Source: an uncultured Bacteroidales bacterium (lineage in GTDB: Bacteria; Bacteroidota; Bacteroidia; Bacteroidales; P3). From it: a DNA stretch of 64,000 nucleotides. Where the stretch lies: contig OMWJ01000001.1 in assembly GCA_900314725.1 (NCBI GenBank), positions 157,089 to 221,088 on the forward strand. Reading direction: 5' to 3'. The notes below the pieces were generated by a model that was not told the DNA's origin, did no database searches, and worked only from the letters and a program-made list of their open reading frames with translations. Each line of letters starts with the position of its first letter. Position 1 is the first letter of the stretch. This document shows, one piece after another, positions 16,428 through 24,917 of the stretch. The position numbers were made by a program, and so were the translations under genes.

Positions 16428-18665
16428 ATGATACAAAGTGAAAATGTAACCATAGAAACTGCTCACAAGTTGGGTTTGCTTGATGAGGAATTTGAAAAAA
16501 TAAAAGAATATCTTGGAGGAAGAACTCCAAACTTCACCGAACTTAGTATTTATTCTGTTATGTGGTCAGAACATGCTTCATATAAGAACAGTATTAAGTG
16601 GATAAAAAAGCTTCCAAAGGAAGGAAAACAGATGTTGGTGGCTCCAGGTGAAGAGAATGCAGGTATGGTTGATGTTGGTGACGGCAGAGCTTGTGTTTTC
16701 AAGATAGAGAGTCATAACCATCCTTGTGCAGTAGAGCCTTTCCAAGGAGCAGCAACAGGAGTTGGTGGTATAAATAGAGACATTTTCACAATGGGAGCAA
16801 GACCTATAGCACAGTTGAACTCTCTGCGTTTTGGTTCTTTGAAGAGCAATCATTCAAAACGTTTGTTTAAGGGTACGGTTGAGGGTATTTCTCACTATGG
16901 AAACAGCTTTGGTGTGCCTGTTTTAGGAGGAGAAGTTTTCTTTGATGAGTGCTTTGAGAACAATCCTTTGGTAAATGCTATGAGTGTCGGCATAATGAAG
17001 AAAGAAGACCTTATCTCTGCAGTAGCAAAAGGCAAGGGTAACCCTGTTTATATCGTTGGTTCTTCTACAGGTAAGGATGGCATACACGGAGCTACGTTTG
17101 CAAGTGCTGATGTTACTGAAAACTCTGCTGATGACATACCTTCTATCCAAGTAGGCGACCCATTCCAAGAGAAACTTCTTTTGGAAGCAAGTTTAGAACT
17201 TGGTCGTAGTGGTGCTATTGTAGGTATGCAAGACATGGGAGCAGCAGGTATTATCTGTTCTACAAGTGAGATGAGTGAAAAAGGTGGAAGCGGAATGAAA
17301 ATCAATCTTGATAAAGTACCACTTCGCCAACAAAATATTGAAGCATGGGAGATTCTTCTTTCAGAGTCTCAAGAACGTATGCTTGTTGTTGCAAAACAAG
17401 GAAAAGAAGACGTTGTTGAGAAAATATTTGAAAAATGGGATTTGAATTGTGCTAAGATAGGAGAAGTAATAGATGAAGATATGCTTTACTTCTATTGGAA
17501 GGGAGAGTTGGTTGCAAAAGTGCCAGCTTCTACTCTTGTTCTTGGAGGAGGAGCTCCTCAATATGATAGAGAATATACTGAACCTGAATATTATAAACAT
17601 ACTCACGATTTCAAAATTTCTGATGTTAAAGAACCATCTCTGCAAGAATGCAAGAAGATTGCTCAGGAAATGACAAAGAATCCTAACCTTGCTTCAAAAC
17701 GTTGGGTTATTGAGCAATATGATTCTATGGTTGGAACAAGAAATATGACTACTAACGCTCCAGCAGATGCAGGTATTGCTAACATAAAAGGATGTTCAAA
17801 CGGTATAGCAATGACTTGTGATTGCAATTCTCGTTATGTTTATTCTGATCCTTTCATTGGTACAGAGATAGCTGTTGCAGAAGCAGCAAGAAATATCGTC
17901 TGTGCAGGAGGAGAGCCTTTGGCTGTTACAAACTGCTGTAACTTTGGTAACCCATACAAGCCTGAAACATATTGGCAGTTCGTTAATGCAGTGAAAGGTA
18001 TGGGAGAAGCATGCAAGAAGTTTGCTACTCCGGTAACAGGAGGAAATGTAAGTTTCTACAATCAGGCTTCTATCAACGGAGTTGTTGAAGCTGTTATGCC
18101 TTCTCCTGTTATAGGTATGATAGGAACTGTTGATAAAAAATATCAGACTTCATTGGATTTCAAACGAAAAGGAGCTACAATATTCCTTCTTGGAGAAATA
18201 AAAGATGATATCAACTCTTCTGAATATCTTTATAACTATTGTGGAGTAAAACTTTCTCCTGTTCCTTATTTTGATATGGATAAGGAATATGCTTTGCAAC
18301 AGGTGGTGAAAGAACTTATAAGAAAAGGTTTCATAGAATCAGCACATGACGTCAGCGATGGAGGTTTGTTTATGAACCTTGTTGAAAGTGCAATGCACAG
18401 AGACTTTGGTTTCAATATTATTTCTGATAGCGAAGTCAGATTAGATTCATTCCTGTTTGGAGAAAGTCAGTCTCGTATTGTTGTAACTATAGATGAAGAC
18501 AAATATAATGATTTTGTTGCTCTGATGAAGAAAGAGAATGTTTCTTGCCTTGCAATAGGAAAGGTAACAGACGGCGATATTATCGTTGATGATGAAGACT
18601 TTGGTTCAATAAAACAATATAAACACGTTTATAATAACGTCCTTAATGAAATAATGGACAAATAA
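16428..18665 (+). CDS. purL: Phosphoribosylformylglycinamidine synthase, PurL subunit (small type)
   Basis: 745 residues from the ATG at 16428. The start 12 codons earlier lies inside the promoter. The protein catalyses ATP-dependent amidation of FGAR to FGAM in purine synthesis. Seen: the N-terminal substrate region (MWSEHASYKNS), the SHNHP signature, repeated AIRS-type glycine-rich ATP-binding segments, and the C-terminal AIRS domain with DVSDGG. The length is that of the small PurL, which needs separate PurQ glutaminase and PurS partners; neither lies in this window. Many Bacteroidetes instead use a single long enzyme of about 1,200 residues. A 10-bp hairpin separates it from mnmA. Confidence 0.92.
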   Translation: MIQSENVTIETAHKLGLLDEEFEKIKEYLGGRTPNFTELSIYSVMWSEHASYKNSIKWIKKLPKEGKQMLVAPGEENAGMVDVGDGRACVFKIESHNHPCAVEPFQGAATGVGGINRDIFTMGARPIAQLNSLRFGSLKSNHSKRLFKGTVEGISHYGNSFGVPVLGGEVFFDECFENNPLVNAMSVGIMKKEDLISAVAKGKGNPVYIVGSSTGKDGIHGATFASADVTENSADDIPSIQVGDPFQEKLLLEASLELGRSGAIVGMQDMGAAGIICSTSEMSEKGGSGMKINLDKVPLRQQNIEAWEILLSESQERMLVVAKQGKEDVVEKIFEKWDLNCAKIGEVIDEDMLYFYWKGELVAKVPASTLVLGGGAPQYDREYTEPEYYKHTHDFKISDVKEPSLQECKKIAQEMTKNPNLASKRWVIEQYDSMVGTRNMTTNAPADAGIANIKGCSNGIAMTCDCNSRYVYSDPFIGTEIAVAEAARNIVCAGGEPLAVTNCCNFGNPYKPETYWQFVNAVKGMGEACKKFATPVTGGNVSFYNQASINGVVEAVMPSPVIGMIGTVDKKYQTSLDFKRKGATIFLLGEIKDDINSSEYLYNYCGVKLSPVPYFDMDKEYALQQVVKELIRKGFIESAHDVSDGGLFMNLVESAMHRDFGFNIISDSEVRLDSFLFGESQSRIVVTIDEDKYNDFVALMKKENVSCLAIGKVTDGDIIVDDEDFGSIKQYKHVYNNVLNEIMDK

Positions 18666-18670
18666 GATAG

Positions 18671-18698
18671 GAGAAGAGTGGAAAGAAGCACTCTTCTC
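18671..18698 (+). other. Intercistronic hairpin between purL and mnmA
   Basis: GAGAAGAGTG (18671-18680) pairs perfectly with 18689-18698 across an 8-nt loop. There is no T run, so it is more likely a processing or stability element, or a leaky terminator, than a full terminator. Confidence 0.5.
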
Positions 18699-18709
18699 TA
18701 ATTACTCAA

Positions 18710-19762
18710 ATGAATATAGCTGCATTAGTTTCAGGTGGAGTTGATTCATCTGTCGTGGTTTATCAACTTAAAGAAATGGGAATTACTCCTACTATCTTCT
18801 ATATTATGATAGGAATGGATGATAGTGAGTGTCCTAAGGAAGAAGACATTGAAATTACATCCTATATTGCAAAAAAATATGGATGTAAGATGGAAGTTGT
18901 CAATCTGCAACAAGAATATTTTGACAGGGTTGTAAATTATACTATAGAAACAGTTCGCAAAGGATTGACACCAAACCCTGATGTGATGTGCAACAAGATG
19001 ATTAAATTTGGAGCTTTCAACGAAAAGTGGGGCAAAGATTTTGATAAGATTGCCACAGGACACTACTGCACAACAACAAATATTGAAAACAAAGTCTGGC
19101 TTTCTACTGCTAAGGACAAAATAAAAGACCAGACGGATTTCTTAGCACAGATTTCTTATTCACAATTAGAAAAAATAATGTTCCCTGTTGGAAATCTTAC
19201 CAAGCAAGAAGTAAGAACTATAGCAGAAAAAGAAAAAATGCCTTCGGCTTTTAGGAAAGACTCTCAGGGAATCTGTTTTCTCGGTAAGATAAACTACAAT
19301 GATTTCATCAAACGCTATTTGGGAGAAAAAGAGGGTGAGATTGTTGAATTAGAAACAGGAAAAATTCTTGGCAAACACAAAGGCTTTTGGTTTCATACTA
19401 TTGGACAAAGAAAAGGATTAGGTCTTAGCGGAGGACCATGGTTTGTTGTAAAAAAAGATATTCCAAATAATGTTCTCTATGTATCTCAAGGCTACGACCC
19501 AATTACTCAATACGGAACAGAAATGGATTTAGGTGCTTTCCATTTTCTAACAGAAGATGTATGGGGAGATTTTGAAGGAGAAAAAGAAATAAGTCTCAAG
19601 ATACGTCATACGCCTGACTTTACTTTAGGATGGATTTCCAAGAACGAAGATATTTATCATGTTCGCTTTGAACATAAATTGCAGGGCGTGGCTCAAGGAC
19701 AGTTTGGCGTAATCTATGATAAAGAAAGTCATATTTGCTACGGTAGCGGCACAATAGTTTAG
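18710..19762 (+). CDS. mnmA: tRNA-specific 2-thiouridylase
   Basis: 350 residues. It thiolates U34 of tRNA Lys, Glu and Gln using ATP and a relayed sulfur. An N-type ATP pyrophosphatase domain starts with VSGGVDSSV (7-15). The two catalytic cysteines lie in PDVMCNKMIKF (about residue 90) and GICFLGK (about 187). The C-terminal half is the tRNA-binding beta-barrel region. It follows purL by 44 bp and is closed by a strong terminator. Confidence 0.92.
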   Translation: MNIAALVSGGVDSSVVVYQLKEMGITPTIFYIMIGMDDSECPKEEDIEITSYIAKKYGCKMEVVNLQQEYFDRVVNYTIETVRKGLTPNPDVMCNKMIKFGAFNEKWGKDFDKIATGHYCTTTNIENKVWLSTAKDKIKDQTDFLAQISYSQLEKIMFPVGNLTKQEVRTIAEKEKMPSAFRKDSQGICFLGKINYNDFIKRYLGEKEGEIVELETGKILGKHKGFWFHTIGQRKGLGLSGGPWFVVKKDIPNNVLYVSQGYDPITQYGTEMDLGAFHFLTEDVWGDFEGEKEISLKIRHTPDFTLGWISKNEDIYHVRFEHKLQGVAQGQFGVIYDKESHICYGSGTIV

Positions 19763-19774
19763 AATACATTAAAC

Positions 19775-19805
19775 AAAAAGCAGAGTTGAAATACTCTGCT
19801 TTTTT
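19775..19805 (+). terminator. mnmA terminator
   Basis: AAAAAGCAGAGT (19775-19786) pairs with 19793-19804 over a 6-nt loop and ends in T residues. The A-rich left side also allows action on the convergent panC transcript. Confidence 0.85.
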
Positions 19806-19828
19806 GTTCTTTATTTTATACCTTATTA

Positions 19829-20668
19829 TTAATAGTATCTTTGAATATCTATTAGTCGTACTCCATCAAGCCATACTGCAACACAACCAACAACACCCTG
19901 ATTGTTCTCTCTTGTGTGAATAGGTTGAAGAGTTGTATCATCAACAATAATAAAATATTCTAATTGAAATTCTTTTACCTTGGCAAACTCATCTTCTACA
20001 AAACGTGTTATTTGATTAAAGCTAAGAGAGTCTTTTTGTAGGAATGATTTTTCCAATATTTGATGAATCTTTGGTGCAATAAGTCTTGCTTCTTTGCTTA
20101 ATCTTTGGTTTCTGCTGCTTGTTGCTAATCCGTCTTCATCTCTATAGATAGGACAAGGAACAATTTCTATATTGATATTCTCTTGTCTTATCATATCTTT
20201 TATAATAGCTATTTGTTGATAGTCTTTTTCTCCAAAGTATGCTCTATCTGCTTTAGTCCAAAGGAATAAACGTGAGACAATATTGGCAACTCCACTAAAA
20301 TGTCCAGGGCGTTGTTTGCCTTCCATTACTTCTTCTAACTTACCAAAATGGAACTCTTTGGGTTCTTGCTGATAGACATCTTCAGCCTTTGGAACAAAAG
20401 CGATATCACAACCACACTCTTCTAACACCGCAAGGTCTTTTTGTTCGTCGCGAGGATATTTTTCAAAATCTTCTTTATTATTAAATTGTATAGGATTTAC
20501 AAATACACTACTGACAAAAACATCATTTTCTTTTCTTGCTCTAATGAATAGAGATTTATGTCCATCGTGTAAAGCTCCCATCGTTGGAACTAAACCTATT
20601 GTTTTGTGTTGAAGTTTTACGGATTCTATTGCTGAATTTAATTCTTCTACTGTTCTACAAATATTCAT
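19829..20668 (-). CDS. panC: Pantothenate synthetase
   Basis: 279 residues, the usual length. It condenses pantoate and beta-alanine with ATP to pantothenate, on the route to coenzyme A. Seen: PTMGALHDGHKSL with the HIGH-like ATP motif (28-40), FVNPIQFN, YFGEKDYQQ, and the KMSKS-like region SSRNQRLS. It lies 36 bp downstream of the holin-family gene and probably shares its promoter. Confidence 0.94.
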   Translation of the reverse strand: MNICRTVEELNSAIESVKLQHKTIGLVPTMGALHDGHKSLFIRARKENDVFVSSVFVNPIQFNNKEDFEKYPRDEQKDLAVLEECGCDIAFVPKAEDVYQQEPKEFHFGKLEEVMEGKQRPGHFSGVANIVSRLFLWTKADRAYFGEKDYQQIAIIKDMIRQENINIEIVPCPIYRDEDGLATSSRNQRLSKEARLIAPKIHQILEKSFLQKDSLSFNQITRFVEDEFAKVKEFQLEYFIIVDDTTLQPIHTRENNQGVVGCVAVWLDGVRLIDIQRYY

Positions 20669-20704
20669 TGTTTAGTTTATTTATATAAGACAAAGAAATA
20701 AATG

Positions 20705-21232
20705 TTATTCTTCTTTGTCTGTTACATCTTCATATTCTGTAAATGTTGCTTCTTCTCTTTCAGGGTTATTGTCTCTGTATGGGTCATGTTTAGCACTAAG
20801 ATGATCTGATATTTTCTTTATTCTTCGTGGTATGTCTAAAATAAAGCTTAGCACAGAAACAATAATAGAAAACAAAAAAGCATTGCCAAAGCCATTGATG
20901 TCAAAAGTGTCTCCCATAAGCCAAGCAGCAATCATCACAATAATAGCATTGATTACTAACATAAACAATCCCAAGGTTGAAACAATCATTGGCAAAGAAA
21001 GATAAGAAAGTATAGGTTTTATAAAACCATTAAGCAGACTTATAACTATAGCAAGTACGACTGCATACAAAGGACCTGCGATATAAGGTCTTGTATCTGA
21101 AGGATAATCTGCACCCCATACCCAACAGACAATGCAAATCGCAATAGTCATAACAAATATCTTTAACCAAAAGTCCTTAGTCCAAGGCTCAAACTTATTA
21201 TTATTCTCTATATTAATACTAAACATGCTCAT
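20705..21232 (-). CDS. Phage-holin family 4 membrane protein
   Basis: 175 residues with four predicted transmembrane segments at about 25-42, 52-72, 80-105 and 112-138. The conserved NGFIKPILSYLSLPMIVSTLGLF-type stretch is typical of the holin-4 superfamily of chromosomal membrane proteins. The C-terminal 35 residues are charged (ending DVTDKEE). Despite the family name there is no phage gene nearby; this is a housekeeping-type inner-membrane protein of unknown function. An alternative start lies at the third codon. Confidence 0.75.
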   Translation of the reverse strand: MSMFSINIENNNKFEPWTKDFWLKIFVMTIAICIVCWVWGADYPSDTRPYIAGPLYAVVLAIVISLLNGFIKPILSYLSLPMIVSTLGLFMLVINAIIVMIAAWLMGDTFDINGFGNAFLFSIIVSVLSFILDIPRRIKKISDHLSAKHDPYRDNNPEREEATFTEYEDVTDKEE

Positions 21233-21260
21233 AATCTATGACGTCTTCTATTTTAAGGGT

Positions 21261-21269
21261 GCAAAATTA
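21261..21269 (-). promoter_or_regulatory. -7 element for the holin-family/panC unit
   Basis: Minus-strand TAATTTTGC (complement of 21261-21269), about 29 nt before the start at 21232. No clear TTTG at -33. Confidence 0.5.
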
Positions 21270-21312
21270 CTAAAAGTTTTTGAGGAGAGAGCAAGAAATA
21301 TAATTGTTTTTT

Positions 21313-22482
21313 TTATTCAACTTTTGAAACAAATTCTCCATCCAAGACTTTTGTTGTTATTCTTTCGCCTTTGCTTACTTGGGATAGAGATTTTATTACT
21401 TTGCCATCAAGTGTTGTTATACTATATCCTCTTTTTAGAACACTTAAAGGATTTAGCATTTCTATTATTTTCAAATCATTTTCCAGCAGATATTGTTCTT
21501 TTTCTATTCGTCTTTGAGAAGAAAGAATTAGCATTTGTTTTATATGTTGCAGTTGTATGTTTTGCTTGTCTAAAACATGTTTTGATGTTCTTACTATCTG
21601 TTTTTTGATGTTATCCATATCAGCAAGAAAACCGAAGAACCTATCTAAAATAAAATCAGCCAAAGCTGTAGGAGTAATAAAGTTAGCATAACTTATCATT
21701 TCAGCAACTGTTTCATTAGTAGAATGTCCTATTCCTGTTAAAACAGGCAAAGGAAATGTTGCAATCTTATGACAAAGCATATAATCATTATAACATGAAA
21801 GACCTATATCTCCTCCGCCTCCTCTTATAATAAGAACACAATCAAAATAATCTTTTACTCCTTCTATCACACTAAGAGCTTCTCTCAATTGAACGCTTGC
21901 TCCATCGCCTTGTAGAAGAGAGGGAAACAGATAAGTAAAGATTTTAAAACCTTTAGCATTTTCTTCTATTGTTTGAATAAAATCACTATAACCTTTTGAT
22001 GTACCTACTGAGATTATAGCTAATCGTTGAGGTAAGAAGGTTAGTTCTTTTTCTTTATTAAGAGAAAAAATATTTTCTTTCTTTAATCTTTCTATACAGT
22101 CATTTTTTTCTTTTTCTAAATTACCTAAAGTAACCAATGGGTCTATATCTTCTATTATTAGACTAAGACCATAAACAGAAGAAAAGTTTAGTCTTGCACG
22201 GCAGACAATACCAATGCCGTCTTTCAAAGGTTCTTTAAGTATTTGAAGAAATTTTGCATTGATTCTTTGAAAATCACTTTGCCATATAATAGAACGTATT
22301 TGGGAAACTATTTTTCCTTCTTTCTTTTCTACAAGTTCGGGATAAGCATGACCGGAATACTTATAAAAGTTCAGTTTGGAGATCTCTGCTTTCACCCAAA
22401 AACTGTTTGGATAGTTTCTTTTGATGTTTATCTCCAAAGAATCCGTAACCTCAGATAAAGAAAAGACTTTTCTTTCTTCCAT
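21313..22482 (-). CDS. xseA: Exodeoxyribonuclease VII large subunit
   Basis: 389 residues from the ATG complementary to 22480-22482. A TTG five codons earlier lies against the promoter -7 element and is rejected. The XseA-XseB complex degrades single-stranded DNA to oligonucleotides in mismatch repair and DNA damage processing. Seen: an N-terminal OB-fold (about 5-100), the catalytic domain with ISVGTSKGYSDF, the glycine-rich IIRGGGGD motif near 225-232 and GIGHSTNETVAE, then a C-terminal helical region that binds XseB. The small subunit xseB is not next to it. Confidence 0.93.
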   Translation of the reverse strand: MEERKVFSLSEVTDSLEINIKRNYPNSFWVKAEISKLNFYKYSGHAYPELVEKKEGKIVSQIRSIIWQSDFQRINAKFLQILKEPLKDGIGIVCRARLNFSSVYGLSLIIEDIDPLVTLGNLEKEKNDCIERLKKENIFSLNKEKELTFLPQRLAIISVGTSKGYSDFIQTIEENAKGFKIFTYLFPSLLQGDGASVQLREALSVIEGVKDYFDCVLIIRGGGGDIGLSCYNDYMLCHKIATFPLPVLTGIGHSTNETVAEMISYANFITPTALADFILDRFFGFLADMDNIKKQIVRTSKHVLDKQNIQLQHIKQMLILSSQRRIEKEQYLLENDLKIIEMLNPLSVLKRGYSITTLDGKVIKSLSQVSKGERITTKVLDGEFVSKVE

Positions 22483-22493
22483 AGAATTTTTTT

Positions 22494-22502
22494 GCAAAAT
22501 TA
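22494..22502 (-). promoter_or_regulatory. -7 element of the xseA promoter
   Basis: Minus-strand TAATTTTGC (complement of 22494-22502). Transcription would start only about 5 nt before the ATG, so the mRNA is nearly leaderless. Confidence 0.55.
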
Positions 22503-22610
22503 CAATAATAATCTAAGTTTCAGAGATAGTCTTACCTGTTTTTTTGCTATATGTTTTGTTTATAAGAAATTATTTTCCAAGTATTATTATACAATTTTCA
22601 AAGTTTTGTT

Positions 22611-22619
22611 TAACTTTGC
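22611..22619 (+). promoter_or_regulatory. -7 element of the glyA promoter
   Basis: TAACTTTGC at 22611-22619, 47 bp before the glyA start. The -33 match is weak. Confidence 0.55.
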
Positions 22620-22666
22620 AACTTCAAAAGTAGTAAAAGAATATTAACAATATAAAATACAAAACA

Positions 22667-23947
22667 ATGACAAGAGATACACAAATCTTTGACCTTATAG
22701 CTCAAGAAAGAGCAAGACAGACAAAAGGTATAGAACTAATCGCTTCAGAAAACTTTGTTTCTGATCAAGTTATGGAAGCGATGGGTTCAGTTATGACAAA
22801 CAAATATGCAGAAGGTTATCCTGGGAAACGTTACTATGGTGGTTGCCAAGTAGTAGACCAAAGTGAAACAATAGCAATAGAAAGAGCAAAACAATTATTT
22901 GGTGCTTGTTGGGCAAATGTTCAGCCACATAGTGGAGCTCAAGCAAACTTAGCTGTTTTCTTTGCTTGTTTAAATCCTGGTGATACTTTCATGGGATTAG
23001 ACCTTAACCACGGCGGACACCTTTCTCATGGTTCTCCTGTAAATATCTCAGGAACATATTATCGTCAAGTTGCTTACGGTGTTAAAGAAGAAACCGGAAC
23101 AATAGACTATGATATGATGGAAGAAGTTGCAAAAAGAGAGAAACCAAGACTTATCATAGGTGGAGCTTCTGCTTATTCAAGAGAATGGGATTGGGCAAGA
23201 ATGAGAAAAATTGCTGACGAAATAGGAGCAATTCTTCTTGCAGATATTTCTCACCCTGCAGGTTTGATAGCAACAGGTGAATTGAACAATGCAGTAAAAT
23301 TCTGTCACATTGTTACAACTACTACTCACAAAACTTTGCGTGGTCCTCGTGGAGGTATGATAATGATGGGAGAAGACTTTGAGAACCCATGGGGAAAGAA
23401 AACTCCAAAAGGAGCAATCAAGATGATGTCTGCTTTGTTAGACTCTGCTGTTTTCCCAGGAATTCAAGGTGGTCCATTGGAACACGTTATTGCTGCTAAG
23501 GCTGTAGCTTTCGGAGAAGCACTTACTCCTGCTTATCACGAATATATCAAACAAGTAAGAAAGAATGCTTCTACTATGGCTGCTGAGTTTGTAAAACGTG
23601 GATACAAAGTTATCTCTGGCGGTACAGATAACCACTTGATGTTGATAGATCTTAGAACAAAATTCCCTGAACTAACAGGTAAAGTAGCAGAAAATACTCT
23701 TGTTCGTGCCGATATAACTATCAACAAGAATATGGTTCCTTTTGACTCTCGTAGTGCTTTCCAAACAAGTGGTTTAAGAGTAGGTACTCCTGCAATAACA
23801 ACACGTGGTTTGAAAGAAGATGCAATGCCAGAAATCGTTTCTATGATTGACGCTATACTTTCTGATGTTGAGAATGAAACTCTAATAGAGAACACTCGCA
23901 AGAAAGTAAATGATATGATGCAAAACCGTCCTCTATTTGCTTGGTAA
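22667..23947 (+). CDS. glyA: Serine hydroxymethyltransferase
   Basis: 426 residues, normal length. A PLP enzyme that interconverts serine and glycine with transfer of a one-carbon unit to tetrahydrofolate. Seen: the N-terminal IELIASENF, the YPGKRYYGG loop, HSGAQAN, the catalytic DISHPAGL segment, and the PLP lysine in [13 protein letters not shown] (about residue 222). It is a single-gene unit between its own promoter and a terminator hairpin at 24003. Confidence 0.97.
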   Translation: MTRDTQIFDLIAQERARQTKGIELIASENFVSDQVMEAMGSVMTNKYAEGYPGKRYYGGCQVVDQSETIAIERAKQLFGACWANVQPHSGAQANLAVFFACLNPGDTFMGLDLNHGGHLSHGSPVNISGTYYRQVAYGVKEETGTIDYDMMEEVAKREKPRLIIGGASAYSREWDWARMRKIADEIGAILLADISHPAGLIATGELNNAVKFCHIVTTTTHKTLRGPRGGMIMMGEDFENPWGKKTPKGAIKMMSALLDSAVFPGIQGGPLEHVIAAKAVAFGEALTPAYHEYIKQVRKNASTMAAEFVKRGYKVISGGTDNHLMLIDLRTKFPELTGKVAENTLVRADITINKNMVPFDSRSAFQTSGLRVGTPAITTRGLKEDAMPEIVSMIDAILSDVENETLIENTRKKVNDMMQNRPLFAW

Positions 23948-24002
23948 AAAAGAAAAGCCAACGAAATTTATTTAGAGAGGCTTAAATGCTGAAAAATTTT
24001 TG

Positions 24003-24032
24003 AGGAATTCAACTTTTTGTGGTTGAATTCCT
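24003..24032 (+). terminator. glyA terminator
   Basis: AGGAATTCAAC (24003-24013) pairs perfectly with 24022-24032 across an 8-nt loop and is followed by TTGTTTTATTTTT. Confidence 0.75.
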
Positions 24033-24062
24033 TGTTTTATTTTTAAAAAAGACTTCGTTTTT

Positions 24063-24111
24063 AAAAATTATCTTTTGATGTTAGCACACTAAACATCAAA
24101 AGATAATTTTT
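24063..24111. terminator. 20-bp perfect hairpin in the glyA-mraZ gap
   Basis: 24063-24082 is perfectly complementary to 24092-24111 with a 9-nt loop and A/T-rich ends, right after the glyA terminator. It could be a second, bidirectional terminator insulating the dcw cluster. The rest of the 473-bp gap 23948-24420 holds the phased repeats and promoter listed below and no ORF. Confidence 0.6.
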
Positions 24112-24216
24112 TATCTTCAAGTCTTATTTTCTTAAAACTAAGATTTGAGAATAAAAGTTTAGATACTCGTGAAATAAAACCAAGTTTTATAGAGAAACTC
24201 TTCGTTTTTCTAAGAA

Positions 24217-24288
24217 AAAACGCCGTTTTCATAGTGCAAAAACGCCTTTTTTAATTCCGAAAACGCCGTTTTTGAAAATCAAAACGCC
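24217..24288 (+). repeat. Four AAAACGCC repeats spaced about two helical turns apart
   Basis: AAAACGCC occurs four times in the same orientation. CGCC starts at 24221, 24243, 24264 and 24284, a spacing of 22, 21 and 20 bp. They lie 100-170 bp upstream of the mraZ promoter. Face-of-helix phasing suggests a cooperative operator. They do not match the TGGGN boxes known for MraZ. Two copies (AAAACGCCGTTTT) could also form small hairpins. Confidence 0.55.
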
Positions 24289-24386
24289 CTTTTATTTCGT
24301 AACCTTTTTGAGTTTTTTACGTAGAATATGGAAAATTTTGGAAAAAATTAGTAAAAAATAGTAGTAATTTGGGAATTTTTAGTAAT

Positions 24387-24415
24387 TTTGTAGCAATTTT
24401 ATAAAAGTAACTTTG
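24387..24415 (+). promoter_or_regulatory. mraZ/dcw promoter
   Basis: TTTG at 24387-24390, 17-bp spacer, TAACTTTG at 24408-24415, ending only 5 bp before the mraZ ATG at 24421. The expected start site falls on or next to the start codon, so the dcw mRNA may be leaderless. Confidence 0.6.
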
Positions 24416-24420
24416 GAAAA

Positions 24421-24870
24421 ATGTCATTGATAGTAGGTGTTGAATATTGTAAAATGGATTCAAACGGAAGGTTTAAGTTGCCTGTGGCTTTCCTTAAGCA
24501 ACTTAATCTTGCGAATGACAACCGTTTTTATATCAGGCGTTCTATTTATGACAAGTATTTGGAGTTATTCACATACGAATCTTTTCAACAAGAGGTAAAA
24601 TCGCTACAAGAAAAGCTCAATCCTTATAATCCGGATGCTAAAAGATTGTATCGTAAGTATATAGAGAGCAATCTGATAGAATTGGACGCTGCGGACAGAC
24701 TTAATATTCCTACTTCTTTACGAAAAGATGTGAGTATTGACAAGGAAATAGTCGTTGTTGGCAGTGGAGATTTTATTGAAATTTGGGATATAGCAACGTA
24801 CAAAAGTCTTGACAATGACAATTTTGACTACAAATCCAAAGCCAAAGAACTTTTGGGAGAGAATGTTTAG
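24421..24870 (+). CDS. mraZ: MraZ, division and cell-wall cluster regulator
   Basis: 149 residues. Two AbrB-like halves each carry the DxxxR signature, DSNGR near residues 13-17 and DAADR near 89-93. MraZ forms a ring-shaped oligomer that binds direct repeats upstream of its own operon and, in studied bacteria, represses it. It is the first gene of the dcw cluster here; rsmH starts about 47 bp later at the chosen ATG. The phased AAAACGCC repeats upstream could be its binding sites, which is inference. Confidence 0.92.
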   Translation: MSLIVGVEYCKMDSNGRFKLPVAFLKQLNLANDNRFYIRRSIYDKYLELFTYESFQQEVKSLQEKLNPYNPDAKRLYRKYIESNLIELDAADRLNIPTSLRKDVSIDKEIVVVGSGDFIEIWDIATYKSLDNDNFDYKSKAKELLGENV

Positions 24871-24917
24871 TTAGTTGTTTGAAAAAAGACAGCGAAACAG
24901 AGTACGTAGAAAAAGGA

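Noticed and set aside
20705..21232. Phage remnant suggested by a holin-family protein
   Set aside because: The family is widespread as chromosomal membrane proteins, and no phage, integrase or attachment-site sequence is nearby.
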